From Mycoplasmatota bacterium (GTDB lineage: Bacteria; Bacillota_I; Bacilli_A; RF39; UBA660): 64,000 nt of DNA. Below are positions 1 to 9,200 of the stretch, piece after piece; the first letter of the stretch is position 1; every line of letters begins with the position of its first letter. The position numbers were made by a program, and so were the translations under genes. Where the stretch lies: contig JALFKQ010000007.1 in the NCBI GenBank assembly GCA_022774645.1, positions 1-64,000 on the forward strand. The letters run 5' to 3'. The notes under the pieces are model-generated. The model was not told the DNA's origin and made no database searches. It saw only the letters and a list, made by a program, of their open reading frames with translations.

Positions 1-286
1 CTATTTGACTCGCTTTTTTAAATTTAGAATGAAGATAACTTTCTAAATCTATATCATATTCTTTAAAAATATCTTCTATAATCATTGAAGCATAAAAATC
101 TAATATTATCGGACTAGAATTATAAGAATCATATATAAATAGAAAGCCCATACCTATATCATTTACCAGATCATCATCTTTTTCTTTTAACTTTGCCAAT
201 TCTACTGCTAATCTTTTACCTGAATATATTGTCTCACATAGAATTTGATATTTATTTATTTCACTATTTGAAGTTAAATTTCTCAT
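1..286 (-). CDS. Hypothetical protein, partial (runs off left edge)
   Basis: Open minus-strand frame from ATG at 286 to the window edge, 95 codons with no stop. The protein is ordinary in composition (starts MRNLTSNSEINKYQ) with a charged middle and no membrane segment. I do not recognise a family. It overlaps the end of the preceding 44-codon frame by 23 bp, as in compact phage or mobile-element operons. The ribosome site is weak (AGAGAG about 8 bases upstream). Function unknown. Confidence 0.45.
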   Translation of the reverse strand, partial: MRNLTSNSEINKYQILCETIYSGKRLAVELAKLKEKDDDLVNDIGMGFLFIYDSYNSSPIILDFYASMIIEDIFKEYDIDLESYLHSKFKKASQI

Positions 287-398
287 TATAGTTGCTCTCT
301 AGAGAACTTAATGAATCTAATATTATTGGTTTTAATATAGACAAGTTGTCAATCTTTTCAAATAATATTTTTGGCGCAATTTTCCCTTCTTGCAACAA
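264..398 (-). CDS. Small hypothetical ORF (44 aa, TTG start) or frameshifted tail of the 67-aa ORF
   Basis: Minus-strand frame from TTG at 398 to TAG at 264, beginning LLQEGKIAPK. The frame is protein-like, with amphipathic helical composition, but has no ATG. It begins 8 bases after the stop of the 67-codon ORF. Two readings fit: a separate TTG-started gene, or the C-terminal half of the upstream ORF separated by a single frameshift near position 405. The reading frame extends up to codons LLEVKST before hitting a stop, so a frameshift is plausible. No family recognised. Confidence 0.3.
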   Translation of the reverse strand: MLQEGKIAPKILFEKIDNLSILKPIILDSLSSLESNYNEKFNFK

Positions 399-405
399 TG
401 TACTT

Positions 406-609
406 TTAACTTCTAATAATTAATCGTATACATCTATATACTTTATTAAGTTTGTAATTGTTTAAACAACTATGAAAGATACAGTTATAACTTCTACTTC
501 CATCATTACCATATGTTCTAAACTCTAAATCTATAGTTTTTACAACATATGTAGCAATTAGTTGTTTAAAATACTCTTTTTTCAACTCGTTTAATGTTTC
601 TTCATTCAT
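406..609 (-). CDS. Hypothetical protein, 67 aa
   Basis: ATG at 609 is preceded by a good ribosome site (GGAG, 6-base spacing), which supports real translation. The protein has a charged N-terminus (MNEETLNELKKEYFKQ) and a Cys/Tyr-rich C-terminal half; no known domain. The C-terminus is basic and odd, and the next frame continues directly, so the gene may be frameshifted near 405. It sits in a run of tiny minus-strand ORFs (650-673, 406-609, 264-398, 1-286) resembling a mobile-element operon. Confidence 0.5.
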   Translation of the reverse strand: MNEETLNELKKEYFKQLIATYVVKTIDLEFRTYGNDGSRSYNCIFHSCLNNYKLNKVYRCIRLIIRS

Positions 610-649
610 AATTAACTCCGTTTCATAACATTAACTTGTTGTTAACATT

Positions 650-673
650 TTATGGTGGTCTAAAGTCACTCAT
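650..673 (-). CDS. Possible 7-codon leader peptide MSDFRPP
   Basis: ATG at 673 is preceded by a strong Shine-Dalgarno (GGTGGAGGATGAATT). The frame reads M-S-D-F-R-P-P and stops. A consecutive Pro-Pro immediately before a stop is a slow context for translation termination, known from other leader peptides; whether this one arrests ribosomes is inference. The next ORF starts 40 bases downstream. It could be a regulatory leader or simply a chance ribosome site. Confidence 0.3.
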   Translation of the reverse strand: MSDFRPP

Positions 674-1412
674 AATTCATCCTCCACCTATTATGTGAAC
701 ACAGAATATGTGAATGATATTACTGATTCAGAATCAAGACAAAATAAAACAGAGATATATTTCAACCTCTGTTCTAATTGTGTTACAGTTTTCTAACACA
801 AAATGTTTGATTTCTCTTTCTTCTTTAGTTTTAGTCTCTTTATTAGTGTTTCTGTTAGTTGTTGTGTTGTTTGTTTTGTTTGGTTTTAATGGATTCGGTT
901 AATAATGTAGCCAAATATTCTTTCAATATACGCACCTGTAGAGCAAACCTATGCACGTTGCTTCTTCTAAGTTGAAGGTTCATAGGTGGGTCTATAAAAG
1001 CTACCTTTTAGCATTATACTCTTATACCCCTTCTTTAACTAACCGGTATTTTAAACAAAAAGTATAAGAAATATATTGCTGGTTTAAGGATTATTTAATC
1101 CCTTAACCACCATGATAATACAAAATGATTTAAAGCTACCTTTTAGCATTATCCCCTTATACCCCTTCTTTAACTAACCGGTATTTTAAACAAAAAGTAT
1201 AAGAAATATATTGCTGGTTTTAGGATTATTTAATCCCTTAACCACCTTGATAGTACCAAATGATTTTAAAAAAGACAACCCCTCTTTTAATATTTTTTAA
1301 AAAAACTTTTTTCATATACTTTTGTCACTTGTTTAACTAAAAAGAATAGAAATATACTATTATACTTCTATTCACTTGTAGAAACCTTTGAAATCACACT
1401 TAGTACTAAAGG
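674..1412. other. Noncoding stretch with hairpins and tandem repeat
   Basis: No convincing gene over 740 bases. On the plus strand a 62-codon frame at 714-902 is Leu/Val-rich with no ribosome site. On the minus strand 737-902 encodes an open 55-codon frame (ending YLCFILS) without a start codon, perhaps a gene remnant. Two small hairpins lie near 751-776 (AACAGAG/CTCTGTT) and 779-798 (GTGTTA/TAACAC). Positions 905-1017 fold into a longer nested hairpin (AATGTAGC with GCTAC and CATTA; ACCTATG with CATAGGT). A 135-bp tandem repeat follows. The stretch separates the defence genes from the small ORFs at the left edge. Confidence 0.5.
997..1267. repeat. Two tandem direct repeats of about 135 bp
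   Basis: Copy 1 is 997-1131 and copy 2 is 1132-1267, nearly identical apart from a few substitutions. Each begins AAAGCTACCTTTTAGCATTA and contains two inverted-repeat segments: AACCGGTA...TTGCTGGTT, and a hairpin with arms GGTTTAAGGATTA and TAATCCCTTAACC. No open frame is shared by both copies in a protein-like way. The beginning of the unit is also the 3' arm of the larger hairpin at 905-1017, so duplication copied part of a structured element. Function unknown. Confidence 0.8.
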
Positions 1413-3203
1413 TTAATTATTAATAACATTATTATTTACAAAATTATAGTTAGTTAATGTTTCATAGCCTCGCTTGATAACGCTTGCCATCAATTTTCTA
1501 CGTTGGTTTAAGAATTCCTTATAATCTAATTCATACCACTTTTCAGGAAGTGCATGAATAGTCTTTAATTCTTCTAATCTTTCTTGAGGAACATATAACG
1601 AAACCATTCTAGGGTAATAATCCTTTGGTGGTTTATCACTAATATCTATGTTATCATGCCATTCAATATATGCATAATTTGCAATTTGATTAGTATCTTT
1701 ATCATCAACTATACCAATTCTATGTAAATACTCTTTTGGAAACAAATGATGTCGTTCTACTGATTTTTTAGTTCCATCTAAATTACCACTAAACAGTAAT
1801 GATACTTTTAAATCAGAAAACAGCGCTTTAACATCCATTACAGATAATGCTGCAATATATGCATTCCAAGCTGGAGAATTAGTTGAAGATGTTGATAATT
1901 CTTCAGGTAATATTTGTTCAAAATAATCATCAGTTGATGCTAATCTTAGTTTCTTATTTACATATTCTCTAAAGCTATTTTCATCTTTTTGCAATTCAGT
2001 TAATTCATTTAATTGTTCTTGTACTGTAGTCTCAAATGAATTAGTATACGTACCCCTAAGCACAGTGATATAGAACCATCTTGCTATTAAATTTCGTAGC
2101 AAATTACTATTGACATTAAAATCATATTTTCCAATCAAATAAATAATATATGTAGCAATAAGTGCATTAGTTGAAGTTATGTTAGTATCAGTTAAATATC
2201 CAGCAGATATTACTGATTTAATAAACTGATTCCAATTCTCTATATTTAATACATTTTTTAATCCAGCTCTCAAATCAGCAAATGCTGTTCTTTTTGCTTC
2301 TTCATCTTCTATTTTATTAGAGCCTCTTTTCAATTCTATTCCCCTTAGAACTTGATAAGCATATTTTAATCTTCCTCTTTTAAATATATATGCCATTGCT
2401 ACCCTAACAATATGTCTTGGCTCTAATTCCATTAATTTAATAGTTGCATGTTTATTTTGTTCACAGAACCTTTCTATATCATCTCTTAAATCTGGATCAT
2501 TAACAGATATTAATGTTAAAATAAAATCATTTTCAGTTAACTTAACTCCACCAGAATTAACACGAGTAAATATATCAGCAACTTTCTCTTCATCTACTTC
2601 TTGATTGATTGTTAAAGTACCTATGTGATAACTTCTTAAATTAATCAAATCACTAATTGTCTTTTCAATTTTTGCTTTATCTTCAAAAGTTAATTCACTT
2701 TCGTCTTTCTTCAATCTGCTTTCATTTACTTTATCAATATAGTTTCCTATAAAGCTATAAGTAGAAGGTGCTAAGTACAAATCACTTACATCAGCAATCC
2801 ATTCAGGATTTCTCTCAATACTAGCATTTTGAACGTCAAACTTTTCAGTTAAAGGATTAAATGCAATTTTAATTCTCTTATTCCCTTTAACTTTAATTTC
2901 CTTACCTGTCATTATAGCATAAAGAGATGTTAATCTTTGCTGTCCGTCTATGATTAAGTAATTATGCTTCGCACTTTTTTCATCAATTCCTATATTTCTA
3001 CTGTCATCTTCTCTACCCTGTGATTCCCATAACAATAAATATCCAATAGGATAGCCTTTGTACATTGAATCTAGAAGGTCTCTTATATCTGATGGTTTCC
3101 AAACATACTCACGTTGAAGATCTGGAACAGCTATGCTTCCAGTTTCTATTTGTGAAATCAATTGTCCTATTGTATAAGATGTATCACTATATATTTTTTC
3201 CAT
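1413..3203 (-). CDS. DUF262/DUF1524 (GmrSD-like) nuclease protein
   Basis: 596 aa. The N-terminal DUF262 domain shows VPDLQREYVWK (about 26-36) and the signature DGQQR at 86-90, the NTP-binding/hydrolysis motif of this ParB-like fold. The C-terminal DUF1524 domain carries an HNH-type motif, RHHLFPKEYL, near residue 480. GmrS and GmrD halves are joined in one chain, as in known type IV enzymes that cleave modified DNA, and length is full for a fused protein. Start at 3203 has ribosome site AGAGGTG. It is the last gene of the leftward defence block after hsdMSR and the OLD-like pair. Target modification cannot be told from sequence. Confidence 0.88.
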   Translation of the reverse strand: MEKIYSDTSYTIGQLISQIETGSIAVPDLQREYVWKPSDIRDLLDSMYKGYPIGYLLLWESQGREDDSRNIGIDEKSAKHNYLIIDGQQRLTSLYAIMTGKEIKVKGNKRIKIAFNPLTEKFDVQNASIERNPEWIADVSDLYLAPSTYSFIGNYIDKVNESRLKKDESELTFEDKAKIEKTISDLINLRSYHIGTLTINQEVDEEKVADIFTRVNSGGVKLTENDFILTLISVNDPDLRDDIERFCEQNKHATIKLMELEPRHIVRVAMAYIFKRGRLKYAYQVLRGIELKRGSNKIEDEEAKRTAFADLRAGLKNVLNIENWNQFIKSVISAGYLTDTNITSTNALIATYIIYLIGKYDFNVNSNLLRNLIARWFYITVLRGTYTNSFETTVQEQLNELTELQKDENSFREYVNKKLRLASTDDYFEQILPEELSTSSTNSPAWNAYIAALSVMDVKALFSDLKVSLLFSGNLDGTKKSVERHHLFPKEYLHRIGIVDDKDTNQIANYAYIEWHDNIDISDKPPKDYYPRMVSLYVPQERLEELKTIHALPEKWYELDYKEFLNQRRKLMASVIKRGYETLTNYNFVNNNVINN

Positions 3204-3236
3204 AACATTGCACCTCTATATTCCATACTAATTATA

Positions 3237-3590
3237 TCAAAAAGATATTCTTTTTCCAAACAGTTTACTCTCAATAATACATAATATTATAACAACAAAT
3301 AGCATAATTCCTGAAAGCCAGTATATATTATGTATAAAATAACTTATTCCAATTGTTATAAAAGTTAATAGCGCATAATTAATGAAGAATCCCAAACTTC
3401 CTATCCATCTATCCTCTTTTCTACTGGTGTACCAAGTTCCAGTAATTGTGTAAGCTAAACAAACATAAACACCACCAAAAATCAAATTAACTATTTCTGC
3501 AAAATTCTTGTCAACAAATAGATTAATAAAAGGATTAGGTAATAAAAACTGTCTTGCTAGATAACTTAATAATTTCATTATTCTGTACAT
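3237..3590 (-). CDS. Small integral membrane protein, 117 aa, unknown
   Basis: Predicted from composition to have three or four membrane helices (around residues 30-50, 65-82 and 88-108), with positively charged loops (TSRKEDRW) between. No domain recognised. It lies 12 bp downstream of the OLD-like ATPase gene and 33 bp upstream of the DUF262 gene on the same strand, so it is co-transcribed with defence genes. A membrane effector or an unrelated passenger are both possible. Confidence 0.6.
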   Translation of the reverse strand: MYRIMKLLSYLARQFLLPNPFINLFVDKNFAEIVNLIFGGVYVCLAYTITGTWYTSRKEDRWIGSLGFFINYALLTFITIGISYFIHNIYWLSGIMLFVVIILCIIESKLFGKRISF

Positions 3591-3602
3591 AAGACACTCC
3601 TA

Positions 3603-4838
3603 TTATTTATTAAGAAACTTTGTAAATTTGTTAATGTTTCTTTTAGAAGAAAAATACTCATCAGCAGCATAGACTTTAACTTCATTTGTACTTAATCCTT
3701 TATTATTAAAGTTTGATTTGTCAATGCTAAAGTGGTTTTCTAAATCAACATCAAATAATTTGACAACATCTGAATAATATTTTTCCAAATACATTGTTAT
3801 ACCATATGCAGTATTATACTTATCAGCATTCTTTTTATATTTTTTATCACTATCAGTGATTATTAAAATATCTTTTCCAATTTTCGAAAATAAATTAGCA
3901 AAAAATATCATGTAGCATTTACCATATGTAATATAGAAATAATTATCATGTAATTCCTCTATATTTAGTTTTCTTATAATTCTATTTTCAGATGGTCCCT
4001 CTACTAATACTATTCTTTTATAAAATAATGCTCTATAGAACTGTTCGGATTTCAATATATCATTCAAATATAAATTCAATAATTTTGGTTCTTCATAAAA
4101 ATGCATTTTATTTCTAATTCCACCATCTACATCTAGCTTTTTATCTTTTATAAAATTTTCAAAATCAATTGTTGATTCTTTATAAATTTTTTTAACATCA
4201 TTTAATGTTAACTTAATCATAGAATTTTTATAAGAAGATTTTTTAATATCAAATGTTTTATTAATAAAAATAATATTATTTATTGAGACATTTAATAAAT
4301 TACATAAACTATAGCTATGTGTTGAAACGATTAATTTTATTCCAGCTTTTTTTAAACTTCTAAACAAAACAGATATCTTTCGTAATCCTAAGTCATCTAA
4401 GTAATTCTCTGGTTCATCAAAGAAAATATATTTAATAGGGTTCATATATGACTTATATATAATATTAAAAATATTAAAAGCCTTTTCTTGTCCTTTAGAT
4501 TTATGTTTAATTGATCTATAAAAATCTATTTCTTTTTTGCAAAAAGATATCAAATCTAATAATTTAGGATCAATTTTATGAGTTTTTACCTCTTCTCTAT
4601 CCTTTGTTTCGCCATAATACTTACTTTTAGGATAAATGAGATACTCATTAGTTTCTAAATTGGGGATAGCATCACTTCTAAGCATTTTAACATCTAAATT
4701 TCCATCTTCAGAAATATATATACTTTTTCCCTCTGTAATATCTTGATACCTTTTCAAATTATAAGTTTTACCACTACCATTAGGACCTATCAAAAATAAT
4801 GGTTCAGTAGATTTTGAATTTAGATACCTTTTAATCAT
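3603..4838 (-). CDS. OLD-family-like ATPase with C-terminal TOPRIM domain
   Basis: 411 aa. ABC-type ATPase: Walker A GPNGSGKT at 18-25, a signature-like SKGQEKA at 114-120, Walker B YIFFDEPE at 137-143, and a switch-histidine motif STHSYS at 172-177. The second half has TOPRIM features: VLVEGPSENR with Glu280, and IITDSDKK with Asp329 and Asp331. This order (ATPase then TOPRIM nuclease) is that of OLD-family nucleases such as GajA, though the protein is shorter. The ATG at 4838 overlaps the end of the 446-aa gene by 8 bp with ribosome site GGAGGTGG, so the two are translationally coupled. Probably the ATP-gated nuclease of a two-gene defence system; the partner is not a UvrD helicase, so it is not Gabija. 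Confidence 0.82.
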   Translation of the reverse strand: MIKRYLNSKSTEPLFLIGPNGSGKTYNLKRYQDITEGKSIYISEDGNLDVKMLRSDAIPNLETNEYLIYPKSKYYGETKDREEVKTHKIDPKLLDLISFCKKEIDFYRSIKHKSKGQEKAFNIFNIIYKSYMNPIKYIFFDEPENYLDDLGLRKISVLFRSLKKAGIKLIVSTHSYSLCNLLNVSINNIIFINKTFDIKKSSYKNSMIKLTLNDVKKIYKESTIDFENFIKDKKLDVDGGIRNKMHFYEEPKLLNLYLNDILKSEQFYRALFYKRIVLVEGPSENRIIRKLNIEELHDNYFYITYGKCYMIFFANLFSKIGKDILIITDSDKKYKKNADKYNTAYGITMYLEKYYSDVVKLFDVDLENHFSIDKSNFNNKGLSTNEVKVYAADEYFSSKRNINKFTKFLNK

Positions 4839-6171
4839 GGGCTACCACCTCCAGCAATAAATAGCAAAAATAATCAAACAATTCTGCTGATATTTTGGGA
4901 CTTGGTTTATATTTGTTATTTAAAACTTTTTCTAACGTAAAAAATCCTTTTTCATATTTATACAATTGTTTATATTCTAAAGAAAGTAATTTCAACAATT
5001 CATTAACTTTTTCTATTAAATCATTGTATGTTTCTGGCAATTCAGTACTAATTCTTGATTCATATGCTATATCAAAATAGTTTTCTAAAATATATTTTCC
5101 TAATTTTTGATAATATGGTTCATATTTTCCATAATCCAAGTTACCATTTAATTGCCACTCAAACATTGCAGGTGAAATTATACCATTCATTTTTTTCTTT
5201 ATATTATATTTTTCTAATTCTTTTTTCACTTCATAAGGTAATTTATTAAATTCACCCTCCCAGAAAACTATTTTATCAGATACAAAATCAACTAAAATAG
5301 AATCTTTCGTATACATATCAATCATAGCAAATTCCAAGAATATATATCTTTCTTTTAAATATTTTAAACATTTTTTATCAAAAACGATTAAACCAGCATC
5401 CACATCGTCATTCCAATTACTTTCATTAATATTTCTTATATTTCCATTTAATTGATTTGTAATAATCTTCAAATCATTATCCTTTGGTGTAATATAATCT
5501 ATATCAAATGTACCTAATAACCATATAAAATCATTTGTTCTTTCTTTGGTAATGAGACACCCATCTTTCTTATATTCAACAAAATCATCTATTTTATGTT
5601 TTTTATCCCTATATTCAAATTCGACAGATAAAACATAATGAGGAAAAACATTCTTCTCTGTATTAATAAAAGAAGTAATAGATTTCTTCAGCAATAATAT
5701 TTCATCATCATTTTTAGAAATTAAAATCGGCCATTCGTTGGTTGAAAAAGTCGGATCATAATACACTAAATTTGCTACGCTTTTATTATCTTGTGTTTTT
5801 TCATATATCGCAGATTCATTATCATTATATAAATATGGATTTAAAGTATAAACAGTATGGCGAAAGTAATTTTTTTGAACAATTAAGTTATATATATAAT
5901 TACTTATATCATTTTTTTCTCTTTCATCAGATCCATCAATAAAGCCATAAGATAAATTCATTTTCATCCATGTTTGTTTAATATCTTTTTCATCTGGTCT
6001 AAGAATAAGTTTTGCATAGAATTCTCCATCATAGTTTTCTTTCGTAGATAAAAATGATCCCTCTTTATAAATACCAGGAATATAATTACTACTATCATAT
6101 GAATGATAGAATTCTCTAATACATTTTATTACTTCTTCTACATTGTTACATTTTCTTAACTTATCCAACAT
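4831..6171 (-). CDS. Unrecognised protein, 446 aa, coupled to OLD-like ATPase
   Basis: Soluble acidic protein without membrane segments. No motif of a known nuclease, helicase or toxin could be recognised. The centre has alternating beta-like stretches and the last 120 residues look helical. It begins with a good ribosome site (AGGATAAAAT before ATG) and ends inside the start of the OLD-like gene, so a 1:1 partner relationship is likely. The gene sits directly after hsdR but behind an intrinsic terminator. A sensor or specificity subunit for the ATPase/nuclease is inference only. Confidence 0.7.
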   Translation of the reverse strand: MLDKLRKCNNVEEVIKCIREFYHSYDSSNYIPGIYKEGSFLSTKENYDGEFYAKLILRPDEKDIKQTWMKMNLSYGFIDGSDEREKNDISNYIYNLIVQKNYFRHTVYTLNPYLYNDNESAIYEKTQDNKSVANLVYYDPTFSTNEWPILISKNDDEILLLKKSITSFINTEKNVFPHYVLSVEFEYRDKKHKIDDFVEYKKDGCLITKERTNDFIWLLGTFDIDYITPKDNDLKIITNQLNGNIRNINESNWNDDVDAGLIVFDKKCLKYLKERYIFLEFAMIDMYTKDSILVDFVSDKIVFWEGEFNKLPYEVKKELEKYNIKKKMNGIISPAMFEWQLNGNLDYGKYEPYYQKLGKYILENYFDIAYESRISTELPETYNDLIEKVNELLKLLSLEYKQLYKYEKGFFTLEKVLNNKYKPSPKISAELFDYFCYLLLEVVAHD

Positions 6172-6186
6172 ATTTTATCCTCCAAA

Positions 6187-6228
6187 CTAAAAAAGAGCAT
6201 ATTCCATCTTAAAAATGAAACACACTCT
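6187..6228 (-). terminator. Intrinsic terminator after hsdR
   Basis: On the minus strand a long stem with several G-T pairs (AGAGTGTGTTTC with GGAATATGCTCT) is followed by TTTTTT. It lies between hsdR and the 446-aa gene, with only about 15 bases from the T-run to the next ribosome site, leaving no space for a new promoter. Downstream defence genes therefore probably depend on read-through or a promoter inside hsdR. Confidence 0.65.
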
Positions 6229-6255
6229 ATTATTTATATATATTATACCACTAAA

Positions 6256-9200
6256 TTAGAATTTATTGTTAGATATACTGAAGAATTTATCAAAGAATTC
6301 TAATAATTTATCTATAACCTTATTTTTCTTTTCTTGTCTATCATTATTAGGAGTAAACATACTCATTGGAGGAAGTATTGTTGATACCTCTGTTCCATTA
6401 GTTTCTACTCTTCCCTGTTCGAATGATCTTTGGATAAAGTTATATGTTTCTTCTTTATTAAGATTCTCTTCAGCAATTATCTTATCTAACTCTTCTTTCT
6501 TTTTACTATTCATAAATGATTCAAAGTCAGCATATACATTCGAGTCTTGATCTAATGATTCAATGAATGCCATGATTAAATCTTTCTTATTTCTTAAATC
6601 TGGACTAGCCATAATTGTCTTTTGAATAGTTACAAGGATTTCTTTATCTTCCATGTTACTATCATGATATTTCTTAACTAATCCTAAGATGTAATCAATA
6701 TTAACTTCTATTGATTTAATCAATTCCATTTCAAATACTACATCTTCAGTAACATCAGTTTTTTCTTGTTTAGCTTTATTTCTAAATTCATTATAGAGTT
6801 CAATATAAATACTATGGTAATCTTGTTTATCTCTTTCATTGATTAATTCATCGTCTTTGAACTCATCAAATGAAGATAAGATATTTGTTACTTTTAATAT
6901 TGCACCATATAGTTTAATAAACTCTTTTTGTTCTGCTTCGCTTTGCATAAGTTCTCCAGGCGCAAATTTAGTAGTTAATTTTTCAACTAATGATTTATAT
7001 CCCTCAAATGTTTTACCATTATCATCTTCATATCCATAGTAGTAATCATTATATGGTTTTAATAAAACTATTCCATGAGCTTCTTCATCACCGAATTTAG
7101 CTAATGCTTCATTAAGTCTATCTTCTAAGTTTCTAAATGAAACAATATTACCATATGTTTTAACACTATTTAAGATTCTGTTAGTTCTTGAGAATGCTTG
7201 AATTAATCCATGCCATTTTAAGTTCTTATCTACCCATAATGTATTTAATGTTTTAGCATCAAATCCTGTTAAGAACATGTTAGCAACAATTAAAATGTCT
7301 ATTTCTCTATTCTTCATTCTTAGAGACACATCTTTATAATAGTTTTGGAATCTTTCTGATGAAGTATCATAACTTGTTCCAAACATATTGTTATAGTCTT
7401 TAATAGCATTTTCTAAGAATGTTCTGTCATCAGTACTTAATGCTTCAGTGGATTCAGAGTTTTCATCAATAACTCCATCTTCTCCATTTACTCCATATGA
7501 GTATATTAAAGCTACTTTTAAATTACTATTTTTTAATGCTAATGATTTCTTAAATTCAGCATAGTATTCCTTAGCCATTTTAATGCTCGATACGGCGAAT
7601 ATTGAGTTGAAGCCGTTAATACTCTTCTTAGACTTTATTTCTTCAGCATCGTGCTTTTTAGCCACCGCTACGACGTTATCTAGAATTGAATATACATAGC
7701 TTTCTGATGTTTTAGTTTTAGTACTAAAATGATCTATTATATATTCAGTAATCATAGCAATTCTCATTTGATTATCAAATAGTTTTTCTTCATCTATGTT
7801 ATATACTTTTTCATCTTTAACATCATCACGAAGATCTACTCTTCCAACATATTCATATCTAAATGGTAATACATTCTTATCTGCTATAGCATTTACTATT
7901 GTATAAGTATGTAATCTTTCTCCAAAAATTTGTTCTGTTGTTTCAGAAATACCTTTTATTGTTCTAGCATTCTCTGGGAATATTGGAGTACCTGTGAATC
8001 CAAACAAATAGTATTTATTAAATTTCTTGATTATAGCTTTATGCATATCTCCAAATTGAGATCTATGACATTCATCAAATATAAATACTACATGTTTATT
8101 AAACACATCACTTCGTTCATTCTTTTTAATGAATTGCGATAGCTTTTGAATAGTAGTAATTATTATCTTAGCATTTGGATCGTTTAATTGTTCTTCTAAT
8201 ACTTTTGTTGATGTATTAGAGTTCGCAGCTCCCTCTTTAAATCTATCGTATTCTTTCATTGTTTGATAGTCTAAGTCTTTTCTATCTACAACAAATAACA
8301 CTTTATCTATAAAATCTAATTTACTAGCCAATTGAGAAGTTTTAAATGAAGTTAATGTCTTTCCTGATCCTGTTGTATGCCAAATGTATCCACCTGATTT
8401 TAATGTTCCATAGAACTTATTATTATATGCAATAGTAATTCTATTTAATATCTTTTCAGTAGCTACTATTTGGTATGGACGCATTACTAATAAATCTTCT
8501 TCGCTTGTAAATACACAATATTTAGTTAATACATTTAGTAATGTATGTTTAGTAAAGAATGTTTTAGCAAAATCAATTAGATCTGTAATACCATTATTCT
8601 TTTGATCTGCCCAATATGAAGTAAATTCAAATGAGTTAGATTTCTTTTTCTTTTGATTGTTAATATGGAACTCTCTTGTAGTATTTGAATAATATTTAGT
8701 TAATGTTCCATTTGAAATCACAAATATTTGAACAAAGTTATATAATCCTGATCCTGCCCAGAAAGAATCTCTTTGATATCTTTCTATTTGATTAAAAGCT
8801 TCTCTTAAATCAATTCCTCTTTTCTTCAATTCAACATGAACTAAAGGTAGACCATTTACTAAAATTGTTACATCATATCTATTATCAAAATTACCATCAT
8901 TATTAACATATTGATTTAACACTTGAAGACTATTATTGTGAATATTATTTTTATCTATTAAATAGATATTTTTCTTTTCTCCAGAATCAAGAGTTATTTC
9001 TTGCTTGTAGTCTTCTTGAATTAATCTTGTTTTTTCAATTATGTAATCATTTTTATTAGCTATTACTTTAGTAAAGAAACTATCCCATTCTCCATCAGTA
9101 AAATGATAATTATTAAGTTTTTCTAATTGTCTTCTCAAGTTAAGAATTAATTCATCTTCAGAGTTAATATTTAATCTTTCATAACCCTGTTCAACTAAAG

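Noticed and set aside
714-902. 62-codon plus-strand ORF, Leu/Val-rich
   Set aside because: No ribosome site, crosses two hairpins, low-complexity composition; the opposite strand is at least as protein-like.
905-1017. 6S, SRP or tmRNA gene
   Set aside because: None of the diagnostic segments I know (SRP GGAA tetraloop region, tmRNA tRNA-like ends, 6S central bubble pattern) can be seen.
997-1267. CRISPR array
   Set aside because: Only two long units directly abutting, no spacers and no cas genes.
3603-6171. Gabija system
   Set aside because: The ATPase/TOPRIM gene resembles GajA in domain order, but the partner has no UvrD helicase motifs and the gene order is reversed.
6266-8142. Plus-strand ORFs inside hsdR
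   Set aside because: Shadows of the minus-strand gene; composition follows hsdR codon structure and no ribosome sites.
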